The notes beneath the pieces were generated by a model that saw only the letters and a list, made by a program, of their open reading frames with translations, had not been told where the DNA came from and did no database searches. Below, in pieces: positions 1 through 5,950 of a DNA stretch of 6,411 bases. Position 1 is the stretch's first letter; every line of letters begins with the position of its first letter. The position numbers and the translations under genes are program-made. Source of the DNA: Candidatus Rokuibacteriota bacterium (GTDB lineage Bacteria > JAUVQV01); the NCBI GenBank assembly GCA_030609125.1, contig JAUWCW010000117.1, positions 1 through 6,411 on the forward strand. Direction: 5' to 3'.

Positions 1-1113
1 GGACGCGCGCAGGTCAGTTGCCATCACGGGTGCCGCATTCAGGTGGTCCACACCGCGGGTGACGGCCGTGTTGCCTTCGAGGCGGATATCGGCACCAAGG
101 CGCCGCAGTTCGTGCACATGCATGAACCGGTTCTCGAACACAGTCTCCGTTATCACTCCCAGCCCGCGGGAGACGCTGAGCAGGGCCATGAATTGCGCCT
201 GCATGTCCGTGGGGAAGGCCGGGTACGGTCCGGTCCGGACGTCAACGGACCTGGTTCTTCCAGGACCGCGCACCCGCAGTCCCCCCTCGGCCTCCCCGAT
301 CTCCGCACCCGCCTCCCGCAGCTTGTCAATGACTGCTGAACAGTCCGCCGCCGCCGCTCCCTCTATGATCACGTCCCCACGGGTCATGGCGGCCGCAACC
401 ATGAACGTGCCGGCCTCTATGCGGTCCGGCATGACCCGGTGGTCCATGGTTCCCAGCGCCTCCACACCGCGGATGATAACGGTCCGGGTCCCGGCACCCC
501 TCACGTCGGCCCCCATCGTGTTCAGAGCCTTGGCGAGATCCGCGATTTCCGGCTCGCACGCCGCGTTCTCGATCACCGTCTTGCCCTCGGCCAAGACGGC
601 GGCCATCATGGTGTTCGCCGTGCCCGTCACCGTCGGTGTCTCGAAGAGCACCGGGGCTCCCTTGAGACCGTCGGTCCTGGCCTCGATGTACCCGTGCTCG
701 ATAGCTATCTCCGCACCGAGGGCCCTCATGGCCATCAGGTGAAGATCGACGGGCCTCTCTCCAATGGCACACCCGCCGGGAAGCGAGACCCGGGCCTTTC
801 CCAACCTGGCCAGGAGAGGACCAAGGACAAGGATCGAGGCCCGCATGGTCTTCACCATATCGTAGGGCGCTTCGTCGCCGGTGGGGGGTCCGGTATGCAC
901 TGTCACCTCCCCGCTGCCGTGCGATTCCGCTCCCAGGGCGGCCAGGAGCCGGTGCGTCGTCTCCACGTCCTGGAGCTGCGGCACGTTCCGTATCCGGTGC
1001 TTTCCCGGGGCGAGAAGCGCAGCGGCCATGATGGGCAGGGCGGCGTTCTTGGCACCGCTGATTTTCACCCTTCCCTTGAGCCGGGCGGCCCCGTGAATCA
1101 TGATGCCCCGCAT
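1..1113 (-). CDS. murA: UDP-N-acetylglucosamine 1-carboxyvinyltransferase MurA (C-terminus cut by window edge)
   Basis: Transfers enolpyruvate from phosphoenolpyruvate to UDP-GlcNAc, the first committed cytoplasmic step of peptidoglycan synthesis. The frame is open for 371 codons with no internal stop; family members are about 420 residues, so roughly the last 50 are missing. Visible landmarks: SGAKNAA with Lys22 and Asn23 near the N-terminus; KTMRAS; the active-site loop [13 protein letters not shown], whose cysteine is residue 115, the same number as the catalytic Cys115 of E. coli Mur[10 protein letters not shown] with Asp303, matching the general-base aspartate; and FENRFMHV. The last visible residues, [10 protein letters not shown], match the conserved region just before the family C-terminus. 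A cysteine rather than aspartate in the loop suggests fosfomycin sensitivity (inference). The ATG at 1113 lies 2 nt after the prmC stop and gives family-like numbering; an alternative ATG lies at 1101. It is the last visible gene of the operon, and any terminator is outside the window. Confidence 0.97.
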   Translation of the reverse strand, partial: MRGIMIHGAARLKGRVKISGAKNAALPIMAAALLAPGKHRIRNVPQLQDVETTHRLLAALGAESHGSGEVTVHTGPPTGDEAPYDMVKTMRASILVLGPLLARLGKARVSLPGGCAIGERPVDLHLMAMRALGAEIAIEHGYIEARTDGLKGAPVLFETPTVTGTANTMMAAVLAEGKTVIENAACEPEIADLAKALNTMGADVRGAGTRTVIIRGVEALGTMDHRVMPDRIEAGTFMVAAAMTRGDVIIEGAAAADCSAVIDKLREAGAEIGEAEGGLRVRGPGRTRSVDVRTGPYPAFPTDMQAQFMALLSVSRGLGVITETVFENRFMHVHELRRLGADIRLEGNTAVTRGVDHLNAAPVMATDLRAS

Positions 1114-1115
1114 CG

Positions 1116-2006
1116 CTAATGCCTCTCCGCCACCATGACCCGTTCCTTCCCCGCCAGATCTCTCCGCACCTCGACCCGACGGAAAGCCCTCTGCTGACAC
1201 GCCATCTTCTCGACACTCCGCCACTGCCCGTCCCCGAATTCAAGAACGAGAAACCCGCCGCTCTTCAGGTGCCCCGGCGCTTCCCGGAGAATCCTTCGGA
1301 TCAGGTCCAGACCGTCCTCGCCCCCGTCAAGGGCCCTTTCCGGATCGTGAAGGCGCACTTCGGGCTGAAGCGCGGCCAGCTCACGGGTGCGAATGTAGGG
1401 CGGGTTCGTAAGAATAGCGTCGAACTGAAGTTTACCGGAAGAGAACGCTCCGAAGAGGTCGCTCCTCTCCAGCCGTATCCTCCCCTCCAGACCGTGACGG
1501 CGCACGTTCCGCCCCGCCACAGCGAGAGCGTCCTCACTGATGTCCACTCCCCACCAGCCCTCACCCGCCACCTCCCGGGCCACGGCGACGATTATGTTGC
1601 CGCTCCCTGTGCCCACATCGGCGACACGGCACCCCGGTCTGAGAAGTTCCGCCGCCGCTTCCACCACCAGTTCCGTTTCCGGCCTCGGTATGAGCACTCT
1701 CCCGTCAACGGAGAAGGTGAGGGACCAGAACTCCCTCTCGCCCAGAAGGTGGGCCAGAGGGACCCGCTCTCCTCGTTTTATCACCTTGCCGCGGAATTCC
1801 GACCCCAGGCCCGGCTCGACGGCATCACCGTCCCGGGAGAAGAGCCGGGACCGGCTGATACCCAGGGACGAGGCGAGAAGAACCTGCGCTTCCAGGTCGG
1901 GCCCCTCAACGCCTCTTTCGGCAAGATACGCCCTTGCCCACCGGAGACTCTCTCCGATGCCGGCAGGCGCCCTGACCCGCTCCTCTTCCCCGGCCCCGGC
2001 CCTCAC
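1116..2006 (-). CDS. prmC: Peptide chain release factor N5-glutamine methyltransferase PrmC (HemK)
   Basis: SAM-dependent methyltransferase that methylates the glutamine of the GGQ loop in class I release factors, raising termination efficiency. The 296-residue product has the two-part family layout: a helical N-terminal domain (about 15-90) that grips the release factor, then PRPETE (107-112), the SAM-binding motif DVGTGSG (130-136), the acidic end of the next strand (GVDIS, Asp155) and the catalytic NPPY (201-204) that binds the target glutamine amide. DLAGKERV near the end corresponds to the usual C-terminal DxxGxxRV. Motif I has Asn137 where alanine is common, which looks harmless. The start is GTG at 2006, overlapping the prfA stop as GTGA, with GAGGG about 4 nt upstream; a second GTG at residue 11 is possible. 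Its placement directly behind its substrate gene prfA is common in bacteria. Confidence 0.96.
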   Translation of the reverse strand: MRAGAGEEERVRAPAGIGESLRWARAYLAERGVEGPDLEAQVLLASSLGISRSRLFSRDGDAVEPGLGSEFRGKVIKRGERVPLAHLLGEREFWSLTFSVDGRVLIPRPETELVVEAAAELLRPGCRVADVGTGSGNIIVAVAREVAGEGWWGVDISEDALAVAGRNVRRHGLEGRIRLERSDLFGAFSSGKLQFDAILTNPPYIRTRELAALQPEVRLHDPERALDGGEDGLDLIRRILREAPGHLKSGGFLVLEFGDGQWRSVEKMACQQRAFRRVEVRRDLAGKERVMVAERH

Positions 2007-3070
2007 GCGTCCCTCTTGCTCAGAGCCAAGCTCTGAAAGTGTGACGCAAGGGCATCGATCATCTCCTTCAGGTCCCCCTCCAGAAAGCCGTCCAGTCGGT
2101 AGAGGGTGACGCCGACCCGATGGTCGGTGACACGGTTCTGGGGAAAGTTGTACGTTCTTACCCTCTCACTCCGGTCGCCGGTTCCTACCATACCCTTGCG
2201 CTCCGAGGCCCTCTGCGCCTCCTGTTCTTCCTCCAGCTGATCCCGGAGCCTTGCCCGGAGTATTCTCATCGCCTTGGCCTTGTTCTTGTGCTGGGATTTC
2301 TCGTCCTGGCAGGTCACGACCAGGCCTGTCGGAACGTGTGTGATCCTCACCGCCGAATCCGTTGTGTTCACGCTCTGCCCACCCGGTCCGGAAGATCGGT
2401 AGACATCCACCCGGATATCTTCGTTGGCGATCTCGATCTCCACGTCCTCAGCCTCGGGAAGGACCGCCACCGTTACCGCAGAGGTGTGAATCCTCCCGCT
2501 CGCTTCGGTGGCGGGGACCCGCTGGACCCGGTGAACTCCGGCTTCGTACTTGAGCCGGCTGTAGGCGCCCTTCCCCTCGATGAGGGCTATGACCTCCTTG
2601 TACCCCCCCACCCCGGTGGCGTTCGTGCTCATCATCTCCACGCGCCAGCCCTGGTCCTCGGCGTATTTGCAGTACATGCGGAAGAGGTCGGCGGCGAAGA
2701 GGGCCGCCTCCTCCCCCCCCGTCCCGGCCCTGATCTCAAGGAAAATGTTCTTCTCGTCGTTGGGGTCCTTCGGCACGAGCAGCTTCCTGAGCTCCTCCTC
2801 GATGGCAACCAACCTTTTCGCCAGCACCGCGAGCTCCTCCTGCGCCAGGGCCCGCAGCTCCGGATCCTTGTCCGCCAGAAGTCCCCTGTTTTCCTCCTCC
2901 TCGGTCTTCGTCTTCTGATACTCACGGTATTTCACGACAACAGGCTCCAGATCGGCCCGTTCCTTCCCGAGTTTACGGTAGACCTGCCAGTCTCCGGCCG
3001 CGTCCGGATCGGAGAGTTTCCTTTCCAGTTCAAGGTACTTCTCCTCTACGCTCCTGAGCTTTTCAAGCAC
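2003..3070 (-). CDS. prfA: Peptide chain release factor 1 (RF1)
   Basis: Recognises UAA and UAG stop codons in the ribosomal A site and triggers hydrolysis of peptidyl-tRNA. With the chosen GTG start the protein is 355 residues, normal for RF1. N-terminal helical domain to about 105; [15 protein letters not shown] begins the core; codon-recognition tripeptide PAT at 186-188 inside [10 protein letters not shown] (RF1 type; RF2 would have SPF); the peptidyl-transferase-centre motif GGQ at 230-232 inside [11 protein letters not shown]; then the conserved [14 protein letters not shown] segment. Gln232 is the expected PrmC target, encoded by the next gene. The frame stays open further upstream, to 3121, but family alignment ([12 protein letters not shown]), an AGGAG 8 nt before the codon and overlap with the preceding gene favour GTG at 3070. 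The first 8 nt overlap the end of the DUF1385 gene. Confidence 0.97.
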   Translation of the reverse strand: MLEKLRSVEEKYLELERKLSDPDAAGDWQVYRKLGKERADLEPVVVKYREYQKTKTEEEENRGLLADKDPELRALAQEELAVLAKRLVAIEEELRKLLVPKDPNDEKNIFLEIRAGTGGEEAALFAADLFRMYCKYAEDQGWRVEMMSTNATGVGGYKEVIALIEGKGAYSRLKYEAGVHRVQRVPATEASGRIHTSAVTVAVLPEAEDVEIEIANEDIRVDVYRSSGPGGQSVNTTDSAVRITHVPTGLVVTCQDEKSQHKNKAKAMRILRARLRDQLEEEQEAQRASERKGMVGTGDRSERVRTYNFPQNRVTDHRVGVTLYRLDGFLEGDLKEMIDALASHFQSLALSKRDA

Positions 3071-3953
3071 CTGCCTTGCTCCTCTCCATTTCCAGGACCG
3101 CCTCGAGAGCCACCACGGCAATTTCGATCTGGTCGTCGTCGGGTGGAAGGGCGGTCATCCTCTGCAACCATCTTCCCGGCGCGCCGACGGCTCCGGCCAG
3201 CCCCGCAGCGCCCGTTTTTCCTCCCGCCTTCACCACTTCGTACGAGATGCCCGCCAGCACGGGCAGCAGCACCACTCGTGAGACGAACTTCGCCCAGATC
3301 GGCCACCCTGACGGTATGAGGCTGAAGAGAAGAATGCCGATGAGCATCACCACCAGGAGGAAGCTGGTGCCGCACCGCGGATGGACGGTGCTGTACCGCC
3401 TGATCTCGTCAACTCTCAGATCCTTTCCCGCCTCGTAGGCCGACACCGTCATGTGCTCCGCGCCGTGATATGCGAAGACCCTGCGTATCTCGCCCCAGCG
3501 CGATATCAGAAAGATGTACAGAACGAAAATCGCGATCCTGAAGATGCCGTCGACGGTGTTGAAAAGCAGACCTTCACCCAGCCCCGGAAAGGCCAGGTGC
3601 ATCCCCCGCGCCATGAGGAGCGGGAGATAGAAGAAAAGCAGAAGCCCTCCACCGAGGCCGAGACAGCTGCTGAGAAGCATGGCCCACCCCCCTCCCTCGT
3701 CGGACTCCTCCTCCAGGGCCTGGGCAACGGAAAAATTCAGGGCTTTCATCCCGACGACGAGAGCGGAAAAGAGCGTGGGCACCCCTCTGATGAACGGGCG
3801 CCGCAACAGCGGTATGCCCGCAGCGACCGGACGCAGGCCGCTGCGGTGAAGGACCATGTCCCCCCCCGGCTTCCTCACCGCCACGGCGAGGGCCCGCGGC
3901 GTTCTCATCATCACTCCCTCGATGACCGCCTGCCCGCCTATGAGCTGCTTCAC
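3063..3953 (-). CDS. DUF1385 / YqhQ-type integral membrane protein of unknown function
   Basis: Member of the DUF1385 (YqhQ-like, COG3872) family; its biochemical role is not established to my knowledge. With GTG at 3953 it has 296 residues. It opens with the family signature [12 protein letters not shown] (6-17). Hydrophobic membrane segments can be seen at about 91-113, 136-151, 196-214 and 224-240. Between segments lie the conserved [14 protein letters not shown] (161-174, two histidines) and HPRCGTSF (191-198), a His/Cys cluster that could bind metal (inference). The tail has [16 protein letters not shown] (264-279), also typical of the family. The start overlaps the thyX stop as GTGA; the upstream GGAAAGAAG is a weak ribosome binding site, so coupling to thyX translation is likely. 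The frame is open upstream to 4175, but that extension runs through thyX and is low-complexity and Arg-rich. The 3' end overlaps prfA by 8 nt. Repeated proximity to prfA in this type of cluster is the main functional hint. Confidence 0.92.
   Translation of the reverse strand: MKQLIGGQAVIEGVMMRTPRALAVAVRKPGGDMVLHRSGLRPVAAGIPLLRRPFIRGVPTLFSALVVGMKALNFSVAQALEEESDEGGGWAMLLSSCLGLGGGLLLFFYLPLLMARGMHLAFPGLGEGLLFNTVDGIFRIAIFVLYIFLISRWGEIRRVFAYHGAEHMTVSAYEAGKDLRVDEIRRYSTVHPRCGTSFLLVVMLIGILLFSLIPSGWPIWAKFVSRVVLLPVLAGISYEVVKAGGKTGAAGLAGAVGAPGRWLQRMTALPPDDDQIEIAVVALEAVLEMERSKAGA
3079..3083 (-). promoter_or_regulatory. Ribosome binding site deciding the prfA start
   Basis: The minus strand reads AGGAG here, followed by an 8-nt spacer and the GTG at 3070. 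This supports the GTG as start over the longer open frame. The site lies inside the 3' end of the DUF1385 coding region. Confidence 0.75.
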
Positions 3954-4699
3954 GTCTTCTTTCCAGGCTCTTTCGGTTCGTCGGCAAGGGGCGGCCTCCG
4001 CTCCTGCGACGACCAGTCCCGGTAGGCCTTTCGGACTTCCTTTATCCGCCCGCACGCCAACTCTCCTTCGGGACACCTGCCTCCGACGCATCCCGGCCCG
4101 GCCCGGCTGAAAAGCCTCGGCGCGGCGGCTCTGGCCAGACCCAGCATCATCTCCGCCATCCCCCGTATTTCCCACTGCGCCCTCTGGCAGCAGCGGAGTC
4201 CGAAAAAGTGCCTGAGCTCCCTGGCGTTCATCGTGACGATGATCTTGGTGGCCGCCGCGTTCGGGAGAACGAAGCGAGCGTCCTCGGGGGGCAGTCCCGC
4301 ATCCACAAGTTCCCGGTAGAGGCGGCCCACTTCCTCCACGTGCTCGGTGAAACGTTTCTCCAACCGGCGCTTCCGGGCGACCGAGGGCGGCACGACGTAT
4401 TCGAACTCCTCATCGGCCTTGACGTACCGCTGGCTCTGCTGCGAGTAGGACGCGAGCCTGTGGCGCACCAGCTGGTGGCTCGTCGCGCGTGAGATTCCCT
4501 CTATGCCGAAGGTGAAGACGGCGTGCTCGAGAACCGAGTAGTGCCCGAGCTTCATGATCTTGTCGATCAGCCGCCCCGCCTTTGCGGGCGTCCACCTCTC
4601 TTCAAGCTCGCTGATGCCCACCGGTGAGTAGCAGAGACGGGACGCAAGAGCCACCGTCATTTCGGGATCGGGCGTATGTCGCAGGAGAGCTACTTTCAA
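3950..4699 (-). CDS. thyX: FAD-dependent thymidylate synthase ThyX
   Basis: Makes dTMP from dUMP using methylenetetrahydrofolate and reduced FAD, an alternative to ThyA. The protein is 249 residues. The family signature RHRx7S is intact: RHR at 79-81 and Ser89, within RHRLASYSQQSQRY. SVLEHAVFTF (55-64) and LPNAAATKIIVTMNARELRHFFGLR (145-169) are the other conserved nucleotide and flavin-binding stretches, followed by AQWEIR. The C-terminal part carries three cysteines (204, 209, 216) in GPGCVGGRCPEGELACG, an extension past the catalytic core, and a charged Pro/Lys-rich tail. The start is TTG at 4699: an in-frame stop lies 21 nt upstream, leaving no ATG or GTG before it, and the first residues (MKVALLRHTPDPE) fit the family. 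GTGGA some 9 nt before is a modest ribosome binding site. It sits 69 nt after rpmE with no visible terminator, so it is probably cotranscribed. Confidence 0.96.
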   Translation of the reverse strand: MKVALLRHTPDPEMTVALASRLCYSPVGISELEERWTPAKAGRLIDKIMKLGHYSVLEHAVFTFGIEGISRATSHQLVRHRLASYSQQSQRYVKADEEFEYVVPPSVARKRRLEKRFTEHVEEVGRLYRELVDAGLPPEDARFVLPNAAATKIIVTMNARELRHFFGLRCCQRAQWEIRGMAEMMLGLARAAAPRLFSRAGPGCVGGRCPEGELACGRIKEVRKAYRDWSSQERRPPLADEPKEPGKKT

Positions 4700-4768
4700 C
4701 GGACGCTTTCCACTGCGTCACCGTGCCTTGAGCGGACCTGCCCCTCGGGAAATGTGCCGGTCCGGTAT

Positions 4769-4984
4769 CTAGGCTTTCGGTGACGTCTTCTGCTGGTACT
4801 TTTTCCTGAAACGCTCTACCCTTCCCGCGGTGTCGATGAGCTTCTGTTTCCCCGTGAAGAAGGGATGGCACTTGGAACAGATGTCCACTTTGAAACTGGG
4901 TCTGGTCGACCTGGTGTTGATAACCTCCCCGCAGGCGCAGGCAATAACCGCATCCTCATACTTCGGATGGATTCCTTCTTTCAT
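4769..4984 (-). CDS. rpmE: 50S ribosomal protein L31 (bL31), zinc-binding type
   Basis: Small protein of the large ribosomal subunit that contributes to the bridge with the 30S subunit. The 71-residue length and KxGIHPKY start are typical. The zinc ligands are complete: Cys16 and Cys18 (ACACGE) and Cys36 and Cys39 ([15 protein letters not shown]), which makes this the C+ form rather than the zinc-free paralogue induced under zinc starvation. The basic tail RFRKKYQQK follows. The ATG at 4984 is preceded by a perfect AGGAGG at ideal distance. It is the first gene of the minus-strand operon and has its own promoter in the divergent intergenic region. Confidence 0.98.
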   Translation of the reverse strand: MKEGIHPKYEDAVIACACGEVINTRSTRPSFKVDICSKCHPFFTGKQKLIDTAGRVERFRKKYQQKTSPKA

Positions 4985-4991
4985 TCCCTTT

Positions 4992-4997
4992 CCTCCT
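4992..4997 (-). promoter_or_regulatory. Strong rpmE ribosome binding site
   Basis: The minus strand reads AGGAGG with a 7-nt spacer before the ATG at 4984, the best Shine-Dalgarno match in the window. It could pair with CCTCC near the predicted 5' end of the transcript (plus-strand 5010-5014). Confidence 0.85.
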
Positions 4998-5020
4998 CAA
5001 AACTCTCGTGGAGGCGTAAA

Positions 5021-5047
5021 ACTATAGCAAAGCACCTCCAAAGTCAA
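5021..5047 (-). promoter_or_regulatory. Predicted sigma70-type promoter of rpmE and the operon behind it
   Basis: On the minus strand the -35 element is TTGACT (5047-5042) and the -10 is TATAGT (5026-5021), each matching consensus at five of six bases. The spacer is 15 nt, shorter than the ideal 17, but TGC directly before the -10 gives an extended -10, which can compensate. The start point is predicted near 5014, leaving a leader of about 30 nt. An inverted repeat TGGAGG (5009-5014) / CCTCCA (5035-5040) straddles the -10. Confidence 0.65.
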
Positions 5048-5056
5048 GTATTTACA

Positions 5057-5086
5057 TTGATATTTCTTCCGCCACGATGGTAGAAT
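5057..5086 (+). promoter_or_regulatory. Predicted sigma70-type promoter of the TIM-barrel gene
   Basis: The -35 is TTGATA (5057-5062) and the -10 is TAGAAT (5081-5086), each five of six matches, with an 18-nt spacer and TGG just before the -10 (extended -10). Transcription would start near 5093, leaving a leader of about 20 nt before the ATG at 5114. Its -35 is only 9 bp from the -35 of the divergent rpmE promoter. Confidence 0.65.
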
Positions 5087-5113
5087 GCGGCGCGCTTCCA
5101 GGGAAGGGACCAG

Positions 5114-5950
5114 ATGGAGAAGATACCACGGCGTGCCGACAGTACCGGTGTTCCGGTTGCTCCCTCTTCATGTTTTCTACGTATTCACGCTCACATCCCC
5201 CTGCCTTACCTGAGGAGAAAACTCGGAATATTTATCCAAAGGGCCATCGACCCCGAGATATACTTCAACTATCGGACCCTGGAGAAAATGCCCGAGAAAG
5301 AGTATGTAGAACTTGCAGCACTGCTTGAAGAAGCTGGACGTAAGGTGACTATTCACGGACCTTTTTTCGATCTAAGCCCTGGGGCTGTCGACCCCGGGTT
5401 CAGGGCCCTCACCCTGGAGAGATTGAGAGTCGCCCTCGAGAGAGCCCGCCTCTTTCGTCCCGACTGCGTCGTCTTCCACCCCGGCTACGACCCCCTCCGC
5501 TTCGGCAGGCACAGCCACGTCTGGCTCAAGAACAGTATCGGCACCTGGAAGCAGCTCCTTCCCCTGGCGGAGCGGATGCCCTCGACCTGGCTCCTCCTGG
5601 AGAACATCTTTGAGCGCAACCCCGGCACCCTCGCCGAACTCCTGGCAAAACTCCCCTCTCCCCCATTTGGCTTCTGTCTGGACACCGGCCACTTCCAGGT
5701 CTTCTCCGAGGTCCCTCTCTCCGAGTGGTTTGAAGCTCTGGGGCCCTATCTCCGGGAAGTGCACCTGCATGACAACAGCGGCGGGGGAGACGACCACCTC
5801 CCTCCCGGCATGGGGACCTTTGATTTCAGTGATCTTTTCAAGCGCCTTTCCCTGCTGCCCGACAAGGTGATCGGAACTGTCGAGGCCCACAGCGAGGCGG
5901 ACCTCATGCAGAGTCTTGCCTATCTCGGAGACCACGGCATGATGCCATGA
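5114..5950 (+). CDS. Sugar-phosphate isomerase/epimerase-like TIM-barrel protein (AP-endonuclease 2 / xylose-isomerase-like fold)
   Basis: Probable metal-dependent TIM-barrel enzyme; the substrate is unknown. Metal-ligand positions typical of the endonuclease IV/xylose isomerase superfamily occur in order at strand ends: His81 (TIHGPFFD), His122 (VVFHPGYD), Glu163 (LLLENIFE), Asp190 and His193 (CLDTGHF), His217/His219 (VHLHDN), Asp227/His228 (DDHLPPG) and Glu257 (TVEAH). The HLHDN...DDHLPPGxGxFDF stretch looks more like the isomerase/epimerase branch than true endonuclease IV, so a DNA-repair role is less likely. The protein has 278 residues; the barrel seems to begin near residue 22 (LRIHAHIP), leaving about 20 extra N-terminal residues. 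No closer ATG, GTG or TTG exists in frame, and AAGGGA at 5104-5109 plus the predicted promoter support ATG at 5114. The stop overlaps the next gene's start (ATGA). It is divergent from rpmE, so it is not part of that operon. Confidence 0.88.
   Translation: MEKIPRRADSTGVPVAPSSCFLRIHAHIPLPYLRRKLGIFIQRAIDPEIYFNYRTLEKMPEKEYVELAALLEEAGRKVTIHGPFFDLSPGAVDPGFRALTLERLRVALERARLFRPDCVVFHPGYDPLRFGRHSHVWLKNSIGTWKQLLPLAERMPSTWLLLENIFERNPGTLAELLAKLPSPPFGFCLDTGHFQVFSEVPLSEWFEALGPYLREVHLHDNSGGGDDHLPPGMGTFDFSDLFKRLSLLPDKVIGTVEAHSEADLMQSLAYLGDHGMMP

Noticed and set aside
326-1243. Minus-strand open frame of 305 codons overlapping murA and prmC in another frame
   Set aside because: The product is Gly/Arg/His-rich and low-complexity, while the true murA frame is intact across the same stretch.
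1119-2036. Plus-strand open frame (305 codons) opposite prmC
   Set aside because: Antisense shadow of a fully conserved methyltransferase gene; no recognisable protein features and no ribosome binding site of note.
2120-3319. Long plus-strand open frame (399 codons) opposite prfA and the DUF1385 3' end
   Set aside because: It mirrors a clearly real RF1 gene; its product is Leu/Pro/Arg-rich with no family features, as expected for antisense frames in high-GC DNA.
3954-4175. Upstream extension of the DUF1385 frame
   Set aside because: It runs through thyX, is Arg/Gly-rich, and family members begin right before [11 protein letters not shown], matching the GTG at 3953.
4733-4764. Inverted repeat CGGACC/GGTCCG in the rpmE-thyX gap as a terminator
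   Set aside because: Only 6 bp with a 20-nt loop and no T-run on the minus strand; more likely chance, so rpmE and thyX are probably cotranscribed.
5114-5950. Endonuclease IV (nfo) as the identity of the TIM-barrel gene
   Set aside because: The metal-ligand pattern is shared, but the HLHDN...DDHLPPG stretch fits the sugar isomerase/epimerase branch better.
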